In this document: positions 6,256 through 14,114 of the stretch, in pieces
Layout: each line of letters begins with the position of its first letter
How positions within the stretch are numbered: the first letter of the stretch is position 1
DNA from: JANQRV01 sp964533785
GTDB taxonomy: Bacteria; Bacteroidota; Bacteroidia; Chitinophagales; Saprospiraceae
Assembly (NCBI GenBank): GCA_964533785.1
Contig: CAZHNG010000092.1
Coordinates: forward strand, 1-20,355
DNA: 20,355 nucleotides
Direction of reading: 5' to 3'
Made by a program: the position numbers and the translations under genes
The notes under the pieces: model-generated
Databases searched by the model: none
What the model was told of the DNA's origin: nothing
Seen by the model: the letters and a program-made list of their open reading frames with translations, nothing else

Positions 6256-7962
6256 ATGTCCGTTTCCAGAAAATTAGCCATAATTGTATTTGCCGATATC
6301 CAGGGATATTCGGCAATGATGCAGGCTGATGAGTTAAAAGCACTTTCTGTTTTGGACCGGTTTAAGAAGGTTATCGAGGAAGAAATTCCTCAACATGAGG
6401 GGCAAATAATACAATACTACGGAGATGGTTGTTTGTTTTCTTTTGACAGTGCTTTTCTTAGCTTACGCGCTTCCCTGTCCATGCAGCAGCAGTTCATCCA
6501 ACAGGAAGTTCCCGTACGTATAGGAATACATCTCGGAGATGTCCTCTACAAAGACAACAATGTCTTTGGAGATGGTGTCAATATCGCTTCCCGCATTGAG
6601 TCGCTGGGCGTACCCGGCTCCATTCTATTATCCAAAACCGTCAGGAACCAAGTCAAAAATAAATCTGAATTTTCTCTAACTTCAGTAGGTTCGTTCCATT
6701 TCAAGAACATCACAGAACCTATGGAAGTATTTGCTGTTTCCAACCCTGGATTTATCGTCCCCAGTCCTGACCAAATGCAAGGGAAGCTAAAAAAGCCGTC
6801 AGCCCCTAAGCCCAGCCCGGAGGACCAACGTCAATGGGAGCGATATCAGATGTTGGAGATCCTGGATGCACTGGAACAGAAAAAGTGCGTACTGATTTTA
6901 GGCAATTATGCCTTTTCAAAACCCGCTTCTACTGCTGGGGATCCCGAATCAGAGTTTTTTCTCCCGGATCTTCTCCTGCGTGAACAACAAAAGTTAACCG
7001 GGGACCTTCCATCCGGAAGCCACCAGGATTTTTACACTGCTGCCCAGGCTCTTGTTGATCGGGCAGGTGGCCAGCGAATGTTCATGGAATTAACCCGGAT
7101 TAGGTTGAAAGACCTGGGACTCAAACAACTCAATCGATTTAAAAAAATCAGTGAGATTCCCTTTGATCTGATTTTGTCCACCTACCCCTTTGATCTCATC
7201 CATGAAGTTTTTGAGAAAAATCAGATCCATCATCAGTATGCGTATTATAGCTATTTACAGGAACCTGCACTATTAGAACCTTTTTCGGATGATTATCCGC
7301 TCATTTACAATTTATTTGGCAGTGTGCGGCATAAGGAATCCATGGTGATCTCCCTGGATCGTTTATATCAATTTATTTTTGGAGTGCTTGGGGTTCGGCA
7401 GTTGCCTAAATTGATCCAGGATAAGATCAAGCAGGCAAGCCACCTGGTTTTTCTGGGTTTTTCTTTCGATGATTGGTATATGAAACTGCTATTGCGCGTA
7501 CTAAAAGTCCATGAGAAAGAAATCTCCTATGCACATCCCCCCGGATCTTCGGGCCTGGGCCGGCAAAATAAAATGTTTTTCGAATCCAATTTTAAAGTCA
7601 CCTTCCTCGACAAAAAGATTGATGAATTTGTTTCGGGCTTGCACGGCCTTTGTGAGGAAGAAAACTTATTGAGAAAAGGAAAAACAACAACCTCCGGATC
7701 ACAATACGATGAATTGCATTTTTTGGTTGAAAAATACCGTTTGGAAGAAGCACTTGAAAAGTTGGACGAATTGATCATTAATGATGGGAAAGAAGGAGGT
7801 TTGTTAAAGGAATTGGGAGAGTATCAGCAAAACTTTCATAAAATCAGGGAATGGGAAAATTATCAAAGTTTCAGCAAAGAGGAACTGGAAAAGAAATGGC
7901 GGCAACTAAGAAATAAATTATCAATATTTATTGATCGTGTCTCGGAGTTTATCCCTGCTTAA
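6256..7962 (+). CDS. class III nucleotide cyclase fused to a SIR2-like domain and an EAD11-like C-terminus
   Basis: A 568-residue cytosolic protein with three parts. (1) Residues 8-160: class III adenylate/guanylate cyclase domain. Metal aspartates are in FADIQGYS (D14) and YYGDG (D57), and the transition-state Asn and Arg are in FGDGVNIASRIESLG (N109, R113). The catalytic set looks intact; the purine-selecting Lys position is Gln (Q53). (2) About 195-465: SIR2-like fold, with strand-loop VLILGNYAFS (212-221), ILSTYPFD (306-313), LIYNLFGSV (349-357) and LVFLGFSFDDW (397-407). The usual GAGxS, N-x-D and catalytic His (H-G) are replaced, so NAD hydrolysis is doubtful. (3) About 483-565: charged helical domain resembling effector-associated domain EAD11 (KYRLEEALEKLDEL, then REWENYQSFSKEELEKKWRQ). 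EADs couple effectors to STAND NTPases, and such a gene follows 13 nt downstream. A TTG at 6208 would add 16 residues without family support. Likely a signalling or conflict protein. Confidence 0.8.
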   Translation: MSVSRKLAIIVFADIQGYSAMMQADELKALSVLDRFKKVIEEEIPQHEGQIIQYYGDGCLFSFDSAFLSLRASLSMQQQFIQQEVPVRIGIHLGDVLYKDNNVFGDGVNIASRIESLGVPGSILLSKTVRNQVKNKSEFSLTSVGSFHFKNITEPMEVFAVSNPGFIVPSPDQMQGKLKKPSAPKPSPEDQRQWERYQMLEILDALEQKKCVLILGNYAFSKPASTAGDPESEFFLPDLLLREQQKLTGDLPSGSHQDFYTAAQALVDRAGGQRMFMELTRIRLKDLGLKQLNRFKKISEIPFDLILSTYPFDLIHEVFEKNQIHHQYAYYSYLQEPALLEPFSDDYPLIYNLFGSVRHKESMVISLDRLYQFIFGVLGVRQLPKLIQDKIKQASHLVFLGFSFDDWYMKLLLRVLKVHEKEISYAHPPGSSGLGRQNKMFFESNFKVTFLDKKIDEFVSGLHGLCEEENLLRKGKTTTSGSQYDELHFLVEKYRLEEALEKLDELIINDGKEGGLLKELGEYQQNFHKIREWENYQSFSKEELEKKWRQLRNKLSIFIDRVSEFIPA

Positions 7963-7975
7963 ATACTGACTGGAA

Positions 7976-8983
7976 ATGACCAACTTACGATCACGTTATC
8001 CCGGGCTTCGGCCTTTTGACCCAGAAGAACAACAATACTTCTTCGGCAGAGATGAGGAAATAGAGTCTGTCTGCAGGTTGTTGGATCTTGATAACCTGAC
8101 CATTTTACATGGCTCTTCGGGAATGGGAAAGTCATCACTTATTAATGCGGGCATTCTTCCGGCTTTGAGCAAAATCAGGAATTGGGACGTTCCCTATCAT
8201 ATCGTTACCATCCGGTTTACAAATTATGACCCGGAACTTGCAAAGATAAGAAGAGAAAAACAAGGTCTTCAGGGTTCCGATCCTGATCTCATAAAAGATC
8301 CTATCGATCGCTTTATCACGGCTTGTTTAGGTGAAGAACATAACTGGGAAGAAGCTATCCCCATGCCCAAACCCAGTCTGTGGCTTAGTGCTAAAAAAAT
8401 GGTGATTGACCAGGCAGTACATCCACTCCGGATCGTTTTCATTCTGGATCAGTTTGAAGAACTTTTCACTTACCCTGAAGCACGTGTGGAGGAATTTGCC
8501 CAGCAACTTGAAGAGCTCTACCACCAGACCCTGCCTGAATCGGTAAGGAAAGGGCTGGAAAGAAAACAGATCATAGAAGCAGAGCTCCAACCTAAAGATA
8601 GGCGGCTACCCAACCCCAAAGTGGCCCAACTGATGGCTAGGATCGGGGAACCCCTGGATGCCAAAATATTAGTCTCCATGCGTTCTGACAAACTCCATTA
8701 TCTGGAGCGACTCAAAGCCTACCTCCCCGAAATGATGCTCAACAGTTATGAATTAAGAAGCTTTGACATCGATCAGGCGAAAACAGCCATCAAACAACCC
8801 GCATCTCTGGCCGGGGATGAATTTGTTTCTCCTCCCTTTACCATTAGTGAACCGGTGCTGGATGAGTTGATCAGCTTCCTTTTGGATAAAAATACCCGTC
8901 GGATTGATCCTTCCCAGCTCCAAATTGTATGTCAGCATATTGAAAAAAGAATCATTGATCGGGAGAAAAAAATGAAAAAATAG
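7976..8983 (+). CDS. nSTAND1-type NTPase, N-terminal part (frame interrupted after the NTPase core)
   Basis: The 335-residue product opens with the nSTAND1 signature YPGLRPFDPEEQQYFFGRDE. It has Walker A GSSGMGKSS (46-54), Walker B RIVFILDQFEELF (152-164), and an arginine-bearing VSMRSD strand (233-238). It also has LQIVCQHIEKRI, the helix that normally leads into the winged-helix region. STAND NTPases are ATP-driven switches that assemble on a trigger and pass the signal to an effector. The frame ends with a TAG at 8981, in a Lys-rich linker. The remainder of the protein continues in the same frame at 9011-10420 after a second stop (TGA 8993). The gene starts 13 nt after the cyclase-SIR2 gene, so they form an operon. 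An EAD at its own N-terminus is not seen. Whether this half works alone, or the gene is broken, is open. Confidence 0.8.
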   Translation: MTNLRSRYPGLRPFDPEEQQYFFGRDEEIESVCRLLDLDNLTILHGSSGMGKSSLINAGILPALSKIRNWDVPYHIVTIRFTNYDPELAKIRREKQGLQGSDPDLIKDPIDRFITACLGEEHNWEEAIPMPKPSLWLSAKKMVIDQAVHPLRIVFILDQFEELFTYPEARVEEFAQQLEELYHQTLPESVRKGLERKQIIEAELQPKDRRLPNPKVAQLMARIGEPLDAKILVSMRSDKLHYLERLKAYLPEMMLNSYELRSFDIDQAKTAIKQPASLAGDEFVSPPFTISEPVLDELISFLLDKNTRRIDPSQLQIVCQHIEKRIIDREKKMKK

Positions 8984-9010
8984 CGCGAAAATTGATTGAA
9001 TAAAAAGGAT

Positions 9011-10420
9011 ATGGAACAATCCAAAATACCTGTAACGACAGCAGAACACAGCAGCACCGAAAAAACGGCAAGACCTTTTTTTGCCCTGGAAATGGAGGAT
9101 ATCGGCGATCTCGATAAAGTGCTACGCAGCTATTATCTTAGTCAGATCAAAAAAATAGAAAAACGGAAAGATCGCAAACTAGCTCGCCAATTGCTGGAAA
9201 ATCATCTAATCCTACCCAAATCAAAGAACCGTACTTCCAAAGATTCAGCGTATATAAAAGAAATACTAGGCATTGATTTTGGCTTATTAGAAAGATTGGA
9301 AGAATCTCGTCTGATCCGGCGCATTCATAAAAGAGGGAGTAATCCGATATACGAAATTAGTCACGATACATTGGTCGAACCGATCCTCGCCGAAAAGAGA
9401 GATAGAGAGGTGATTACCCGTTTCATCAAAAGAGCCTGGAAATATTTAATTCTCCTTTTATTGCTGTGGTTTTTGTTTGGCATGTTGTTCGAAAATAGTT
9501 TTGAAGTGATCCCCGACATTGCTCAGGAACCTAAAAGCATCGGTATTACGATGGAGGAGCAAGTGCTTGAAATAGGGGATAATCCGGCTTCTTTTCAATT
9601 GCCTTTACCGCCTATCATCATAGACCAGAAACTAAAACCCTCGGATACTATTTTGATCAAATTGCCAATCGACCCGGTCAACTTAACCAGTTTCAGGACT
9701 GATGAGGAAACGGACTCTGATACCATTACCATCAAACTGGGTTCTCCCATCGATGTGCCGGTCGGTGCCGAAGACTTACCGATAACTTACCAGACCTTTT
9801 CTGATGTAGTTGTTCCTCTTGCCTACACTAATCGCGATTCCGCTAATCCGAACGCTAATCAAATCTTTGCCAAACTTTCCGGCAATCTCAGGATGACTTC
9901 AGAGGCCGGAGCAAGAGAAGGTACCGGAACATTCGACAGGCCACTGGAACCTATTGAAATGACGCTGGGAGATACCATATTACAGGCAAAGTCATCTGCC
10001 CAATCCGTACCGGTAAACTTTAGTTTACGATTGACCGATTTTTTTATGAATGAGAATGATAAAAACAGGATAAGAAATACCTTAGGTGATCCTCAGGTAA
10101 ACCTGAACTACAATATACAAGTGGAGCCTACCCCTATCCCTCCTCCCCCGCAACAGATAGCGCTTCCATCGGTTCAGGGCATTGAAGTTCAATACTCGGA
10201 TGGAACTACTAAATTTATACCTGGAGACGCCACCTCAATTGCGAGCGGAACAGAAACCATACACATTGTAGCGGCAGGAGAGACCTTATTCTCTATTGCC
10301 AAACAATATGGCGTTGTCGATGAGAATGGGAAGATCTCAACCGAAGTGATCAAAAAACTGAATGGTTTGCGTGACAATTCAATTGCGGTGGGACAGGCAC
10401 TTCGTATTCCTATTCAGTAA
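9011..10420 (+). CDS. STAND winged-helix segment, one membrane helix and a C-terminal LysM domain (second part of the split STAND gene)
   Basis: From ATG 9011 the protein has 469 residues. Residues 30-135 continue the nSTAND architecture: GDLDKVLRSYYLSQIKKI, KLARQLLENHLI, LLERLEESRLIRRIHKRG and the typical YEISHDTLVEPILAEKR. A single hydrophobic helix follows (KYLILLLLLWFLFGMLF, 144-160) with Arg/Lys on the inner side. About 250 residues of beta-rich, Pro-containing sequence then lead to PTPIPPPPQQ and a C-terminal LysM domain (about 416-469: HIVAAGETLFSIAKQYGV, then IKKLNGL and IAVGQALRIP). The LysM would lie outside the inner membrane, where it could bind peptidoglycan. The usual C-terminal sensor of STANDs (WD40 or TPR) is thus replaced by a transmembrane, wall-binding end. 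The preceding codons TAG and TGA separate it from the NTPase core; AAGGA stands directly before the ATG, closer than a usual ribosome site. Confidence 0.75.
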   Translation: MEQSKIPVTTAEHSSTEKTARPFFALEMEDIGDLDKVLRSYYLSQIKKIEKRKDRKLARQLLENHLILPKSKNRTSKDSAYIKEILGIDFGLLERLEESRLIRRIHKRGSNPIYEISHDTLVEPILAEKRDREVITRFIKRAWKYLILLLLLWFLFGMLFENSFEVIPDIAQEPKSIGITMEEQVLEIGDNPASFQLPLPPIIIDQKLKPSDTILIKLPIDPVNLTSFRTDEETDSDTITIKLGSPIDVPVGAEDLPITYQTFSDVVVPLAYTNRDSANPNANQIFAKLSGNLRMTSEAGAREGTGTFDRPLEPIEMTLGDTILQAKSSAQSVPVNFSLRLTDFFMNENDKNRIRNTLGDPQVNLNYNIQVEPTPIPPPPQQIALPSVQGIEVQYSDGTTKFIPGDATSIASGTETIHIVAAGETLFSIAKQYGVVDENGKISTEVIKKLNGLRDNSIAVGQALRIPIQ

Positions 10421-10431
10421 CGCTGTAATCA

Positions 10432-11229
10432 CTACCGCACCGGCAACTCCCGAAACGTCAACTCAATATCCTCCATCAAGTCAATCACCGACTGTACGCC
10501 CCACTCAAGGAATTTTTCTCCTTGTTCTTTCGTGGCTTTCGTAGCATCGCCCCAGGTACCTGATTTGGTGATTTCATAAACACTGCCCGGAGAAGAAAAG
10601 AAAAAGGCTGTATGCAGGGCGGAGGACTTGGTCCTTGTATCCGGAAAATTGGGAATTTCCGTATCCAATTGATCCATATCTACTAAGTCGGGGCGGATGG
10701 CCAGGATCATCGATACTTCGCCTTTACTGGCGTGCAGGCCTAAGCCATTATCGGTCACTTCGGCCCATTTTTCTGCAGGCACACCGTCCCAGTAATTAAA
10801 GGGAAAAGCTTTCGCACCTTCTGGCATCGCCTCAGCGGCCTGAGCACAGGCGTAGGCGATGGCGTAGGTATTGTCATAGTGCCCATTGAGGAAAACGATA
10901 CGTTTAAAACCAGCACGGGCGAAAGATAAGGCCAGGTCCTTGATCGTCGCCATGAAGGTTTCAATGCTTAAGCTAAACTCACAGGCAAACCCACGGTGCG
11001 GATAGGAAAGCGTGTAAGGTAAAGCAGGTGCAACCAATGCATTGCCTGTTTTTTCTGCTACCCGGCGTGCAATTTCCTGCGGGATCAATACATCGGTGCT
11101 CACGGGAGAGTGAGGGCCGTGTTGTTCGGTAGCTCCTACCGGAATGTATACAGTGTGGTGCTGTGCTAAAAATTGTTCTAATTCTAGATTGGTAATCTCG
11201 GCAAGAAATACGGATTTCAATGGCATCAT
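10432..11229 (-). CDS. creatininase-family amidohydrolase
   Basis: A 265-residue metal-dependent hydrolase of the creatininase family (PF02633). The metal ligands are visible as PVGATEQHGPH (E35, H37), STDVL (D46) and NGHYDN (H117, D119), plus the later HASKGEVSM segment. The NGHYDN form is closer to the NGHYEN of creatinine amidohydrolase than to the NGHGGN of most relatives. Opening of creatinine to creatine, or a related cyclic amide, is therefore a reasonable guess, but family members also hydrolyse formamides and mycofactocin precursors. Length is normal. The ATG at 11229 (or the adjacent ATG at 11226) gives the usual family start; an upstream ATG at 11286 would add 19 unrelated residues. 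It converges with the LysM gene, with 11 nt between stop codons. Confidence 0.85.
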   Translation of the reverse strand: MMPLKSVFLAEITNLELEQFLAQHHTVYIPVGATEQHGPHSPVSTDVLIPQEIARRVAEKTGNALVAPALPYTLSYPHRGFACEFSLSIETFMATIKDLALSFARAGFKRIVFLNGHYDNTYAIAYACAQAAEAMPEGAKAFPFNYWDGVPAEKWAEVTDNGLGLHASKGEVSMILAIRPDLVDMDQLDTEIPNFPDTRTKSSALHTAFFFSSPGSVYEITKSGTWGDATKATKEQGEKFLEWGVQSVIDLMEDIELTFRELPVR

Positions 11230-11388
11230 TAATAAGTTGTAATTGGAAAATACTCCTGTAAATTTAATACATCCTTCACAACTCAACGATATAAGTTAAG
11301 CAAAAGCTAAAGTCAATAATCAATCCAAACTAAAAGCTCTGCCTTTATCGTCTTTATTAATAACAAAGTCACTCAAAACTTAAAAATT

Positions 11389-12082
11389 ATGAAGTTCTAC
11401 ATTTCAATGCTTAGCTTATTTTTAGTTCTATTCTTCTTATCGTGTGATAAGGAAGAAAAAGTAAGTCCTGATCAATACGATTACACCTTCCAGCAAGGTA
11501 TGGAGGGATGGATCGGCGATTTTGGTGGATTACCCGGTCGGAGAGGAATCTTTTTATGAGTTAGTCGTCGGATACGATTTTCTACCCGCCCCACTTGATC
11601 AAACCCAAGGTGCGATAAGGCAAGAGGGCAGTAACCGCAGTGACGACTTGTTTATGTTCATCAAAAGAAAGATCGAGGGCCTTGAACCCAATCAATCTTA
11701 TGACCTCAAATTCAGTATTGAATTTGCGACGGATGCAGCAGAAAACTCCGTTGGCATTGGGGGCAGCCCAGCTGAATCTGTTTACATAAAAATTGGAGCC
11801 ACTTCTATTGAACCTGACAAAATAATTGACGGCGACAACTTTTACCGGATGAACATTGATAAAGGTAATCAATCACAGAGCGGTACTGACATGGTGGTCA
11901 TCGGCAACTTTGGAAACGGGACGGAGGATTTCGTTTATGCCTTAAAAATTTTGGAAAACAATCAGGCTTTTACCGCCCAGGCAAATGAAAATGGTGAGCT
12001 TTGGTTGGTCGTCGGCACCGATTCTGGCTTTGAAGGAAAGACGACGATTTATTATAATAAGATTTCGGTGGAATTGCGGTAA
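11389..12082 (+). pseudogene. lipoprotein gene split by a single-base frameshift
   Basis: ATG 11389 encodes a lipoprotein signal (MKFYISMLSLFLVLFFLSC, lipid Cys 19) and continues YDYTFQQGMEGWIGDF. That frame then leads to a stop 36 nt after the shift point. Removing one G from GGTGG at 11524-11528 joins it to VDYPVGEESFYELVVGYDFL and on to the natural end at 12082. The repaired protein has about 230 residues. It contains a beta-sandwich-like body with SDDLFMFIKRKIEGLEPNQS and NGELWLVVGTDSGFEGKTTI, typical of a Bacteroidota family of unknown role. The two frames match up exactly at the join, so this was one gene. It may be a natural mutation or a sequencing error. The stop is 2 nt before the next ATG, suggesting co-transcription and possibly translational coupling with the binding-protein gene. 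Confidence 0.8.
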
Positions 12083-12084
12083 TT

Positions 12085-12891
12085 ATGAATCAAAAGTTCA
12101 GGCATTTTAAAGATCAGTTAGGCAGGTCAGTTTTTCTGTCGGGCAAGCCGGCAAGGATTATCAGTACCGTTCCATCCCAAACGGAATTGTTGATTGACTT
12201 GTGCGGAGTGGAGCGGGTTGTCGGGCGAACGAAATTTTGCGTCCATCCGGCTGATAAAATTTCAGGCATTGCCAAGGTTGGCGGCACCAAAAACCTCCGG
12301 ATCAAAACGGTTCAATCTTTGGAACCGGATCTCATCATTGCCAATAAGGAAGAAAATGACAGAGAGCAGATCAAACTTTTGGCCCAGTCCTTTCCTACCT
12401 GGGTCTCTGATGTACCTACCGTGGACGTCGCACTACAATTGATCAAAGACCTTGGAGCGTTAGTTGATGAAGAAGCAAACGCTTCACAGCTCTTACAGGC
12501 TATCCGGAAAAAGATCATTCAACTAGAGGAAATGCGTAACGCATCTTCCGTTTCAGTCTTATATCTCATTTGGCAAAACCCCTACATGACCATCGGTGGA
12601 GATACGTTTATTTCGGATATGCTACGGCTAGGCGGATTTCAAAATGTTTGCGGCAACCTACGACGATATCCCCAATTAGAGGAAAAGGACATCAGACAAC
12701 TACCGGCTGATCTTATTTTCCTTTCCTCTGAGCCCTATCCATTTAAAGCGAAACACCAGAAAGAAATTCAAGCCCTATTCCCAAAAAAGGAAGTCCTTTT
12801 GGTCAATGGTGAAATGTTTTCCTGGTATGGTTCCCGGTTGTTGGAAAGTATTCCCTACATGCAGGAGTTATTTGAAATGCCCAGGAAGTAG
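12085..12891 (+). CDS. TroA/BtuF-like helical-backbone binding protein without signal peptide
   Basis: The 268-residue protein belongs to the class III periplasmic binding protein fold (PF01497, BtuF/FhuD type). Two lobes are joined by a long helix. Recognisable segments are RIISTVPSQTELLIDLCG (24-41), VVGRTKFCVHP, VGGTKNLRIKTVQSLEPDLI (about 65-84), MTIGGDTFISDMLRLGGFQN and LPADLIFLSSEPYPF. Such proteins capture vitamin B12, siderophores or metal chelates for an ABC importer. No export signal precedes the first lobe, which is usual for a subgroup of these proteins in Bacteroidota annotated as helical backbone metal receptors. No transporter genes accompany it. The ATG lies 2 nt after the upstream lipoprotein stop. 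Ligand unknown. Confidence 0.85.
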   Translation: MNQKFRHFKDQLGRSVFLSGKPARIISTVPSQTELLIDLCGVERVVGRTKFCVHPADKISGIAKVGGTKNLRIKTVQSLEPDLIIANKEENDREQIKLLAQSFPTWVSDVPTVDVALQLIKDLGALVDEEANASQLLQAIRKKIIQLEEMRNASSVSVLYLIWQNPYMTIGGDTFISDMLRLGGFQNVCGNLRRYPQLEEKDIRQLPADLIFLSSEPYPFKAKHQKEIQALFPKKEVLLVNGEMFSWYGSRLLESIPYMQELFEMPRK

Positions 12892-12920
12892 GAAAGAAGA
12901 GACAGCATCACCTGATTTCA

Positions 12921-13349
12921 TTACTCCGGCACGCCACGTTTCGACTTTTTCTTCTTCGAAGGAGTGGGCGGATTTTTCATAACAAATCGTTTATCTTCTA
13001 CTAAGGTCAAGAGGTCAAAAGAACTGATTACACCGGCCAATTTCTTTTCATCCACTACCAGAAGGTGGTGAATTTTGCGTTTACGCATCATACGAGCGGC
13101 CAGACTTACATCAGCATAGGCGGGAATCGTATATAAATCTGTGACCATAACTTTTGAAACGGGCGTCAAATCGTCTTTGCCGAGTAAATCCGTGGCTGTC
13201 ACAATTCCTTCCAGATCATTATCAGAACTAACAATGGGAACCGATTTGATCTTATTTTTCTTCATGATTTCCTTAACGTGTCCTACCGATTTGTGGGGCT
13301 GCGTGGTCACTACCTGGTGCACCATCAGATCTTTTATCTTAATATTCAT
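12921..13349 (-). CDS. two-CBS-domain protein
   Basis: The 142-residue protein consists of a tandem CBS pair (Bateman module). The first unit is about residues 6-55 (VKEIMKKNKIKSVPIVSSDN, GIVTATDLLG) and the second about 65-118 (SLAARMMRKRKIHHLLVVDE, GVISSFDLLTL). CBS pairs bind adenine nucleotides and usually regulate a partner protein. The D of TATDLL and the S/D of SSFDLL fit a ribose/phosphate-binding pattern. The C-terminal tail PPTPSKKKKSKRG is strongly basic and unlike the core. No partner domain or neighbour with an obvious link is seen. It converges with the binding-protein gene. Confidence 0.9.
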   Translation of the reverse strand: MNIKIKDLMVHQVVTTQPHKSVGHVKEIMKKNKIKSVPIVSSDNDLEGIVTATDLLGKDDLTPVSKVMVTDLYTIPAYADVSLAARMMRKRKIHHLLVVDEKKLAGVISSFDLLTLVEDKRFVMKNPPTPSKKKKSKRGVPE

Positions 13350-13401
13350 ATAGCTCGATTTTCATAAAATAATCTTCAAGATAGTATGTTGTTCGTGCGG
13401 C

Positions 13402-13470
13402 AGGGGTGATTTTTGTAACCCCTTCCTGTGACATTTGCAACTTGAGGTTTTGCGGGATCGCACTTGCGAT
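13402..13470. other. two small inverted repeats between the pyrophosphohydrolase and CBS genes
   Basis: AGGGGT (13402-13407) can pair with ACCCCT (13417-13422), and ATCGCA (13457-13462) with TGCGAT (13465-13470). Both lie downstream of the pyrophosphohydrolase gene on the minus strand and upstream of the CBS gene. Neither has a T-run on the minus strand, so termination is doubtful. Confidence 0.3.
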
Positions 13471-13520
13471 ACTCCATATTTTTAGGTTGATCGGTAAAGA
13501 CGATTAAACAACGTCAAACC

Positions 13521-14018
13521 TTATTTCTCAGTAGTTTCTTCGATGGTTGAAGACAGGAGTATCCTTTTCAAGTCCGCGGGAGAATAATTGACAGACTTCA
13601 AAGTTTTATGATCAGATTGACGGTAGACCAGGAAATGACTACCTTCTTTTACGATATAACTTTCAAAACCTCTTTCTTCCCGGTAGTATTTTGCAGTCGC
13701 TTCCGCTTCGGCTTGAGTCTTGCAAACTTTGCTCATATTGCTGCGCTGCACTTCATCGAAAAGGTTTTTAAATTTTTCTCCGAGTCCAAATTCCAAAACG
13801 GCCCCTGATAAAACGTATTGAATGTCGCACAAAGCATCTGCAATTTCAACGATATCCTGTTGAGCAATGGCTTCTTCCAGTTCTTTCAATTCTTCCGCCA
13901 GCAGGTTAACCCTTAGTTTACACCGATCTTCAGCAGGAATAACGGGCTGTTTCTCAATAGGGTGTTTAAAGGTCCGGTGAAATTCTGCTACCTGATTAAG
14001 CGCATCGATCTTTTCCAT
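13521..14018 (-). CDS. MazG/PRA-PH-like all-alpha nucleoside triphosphate pyrophosphohydrolase
   Basis: From the ATG at 14018 the protein has 165 residues. The all-alpha NTP-PPase metal site is clear: LLAEELKELEEAI (E43, E46) and VEIADALCDIQYVL (E58, D61, with D65), the ExxE...ExxD pattern. It also has GLGEKFKNLFDEVQRSNMSK, typical of the single-domain Bacteroidota members. These enzymes hydrolyse NTPs to NMP and pyrophosphate, often as house-cleaning enzymes for damaged nucleotides. A C-terminal extension of about 50 residues (KYYREERGFESYIV onward) is less conserved. An ATG at 14045 would add nine residues. The leader starting from the minus-strand -7 box at 14062-14069 fits the 14018 start. 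The substrate is not known. Confidence 0.88.
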   Translation of the reverse strand: MEKIDALNQVAEFHRTFKHPIEKQPVIPAEDRCKLRVNLLAEELKELEEAIAQQDIVEIADALCDIQYVLSGAVLEFGLGEKFKNLFDEVQRSNMSKVCKTQAEAEATAKYYREERGFESYIVKEGSHFLVYRQSDHKTLKSVNYSPADLKRILLSSTIEETTEK

Positions 14019-14061
14019 AAAATAGTTCAATATTTGAATGATCAAATTTTGTGACCCGCAA

Positions 14062-14069
14062 CAAAACTA
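14062..14069 (-). promoter_or_regulatory. -7 box for the NTP pyrophosphohydrolase gene
   Basis: The minus-strand reading TAGTTTTG fits TAnnTTTG exactly. It predicts a start of transcription near 14055 and a leader of roughly 37 nt to the ATG at 14018. No clear TTG is seen at the -33 position. Confidence 0.4.
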
Positions 14070-14106
14070 AGGAATATTTTTTCTGTTAAGAATTGCATTT
14101 TAAAGT

Positions 14107-14114
14107 TAGTTTTG
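14107..14114 (+). promoter_or_regulatory. -7 box for the decarboxylase gene
   Basis: TAGTTTTG fits TAnnTTTG exactly and is identical to the divergent box at 14062-14069. It predicts transcription from about 14121 and a leader of about 56 nt before the TTG start at 14177. A well-spaced -33 TTG is not obvious. Confidence 0.4.

Noticed and set aside
10432..11229. Creatininase-family gene as part of the STAND module
   Set aside because: It is on the opposite strand, convergent, and has normal hydrolase motifs with no signalling domain.
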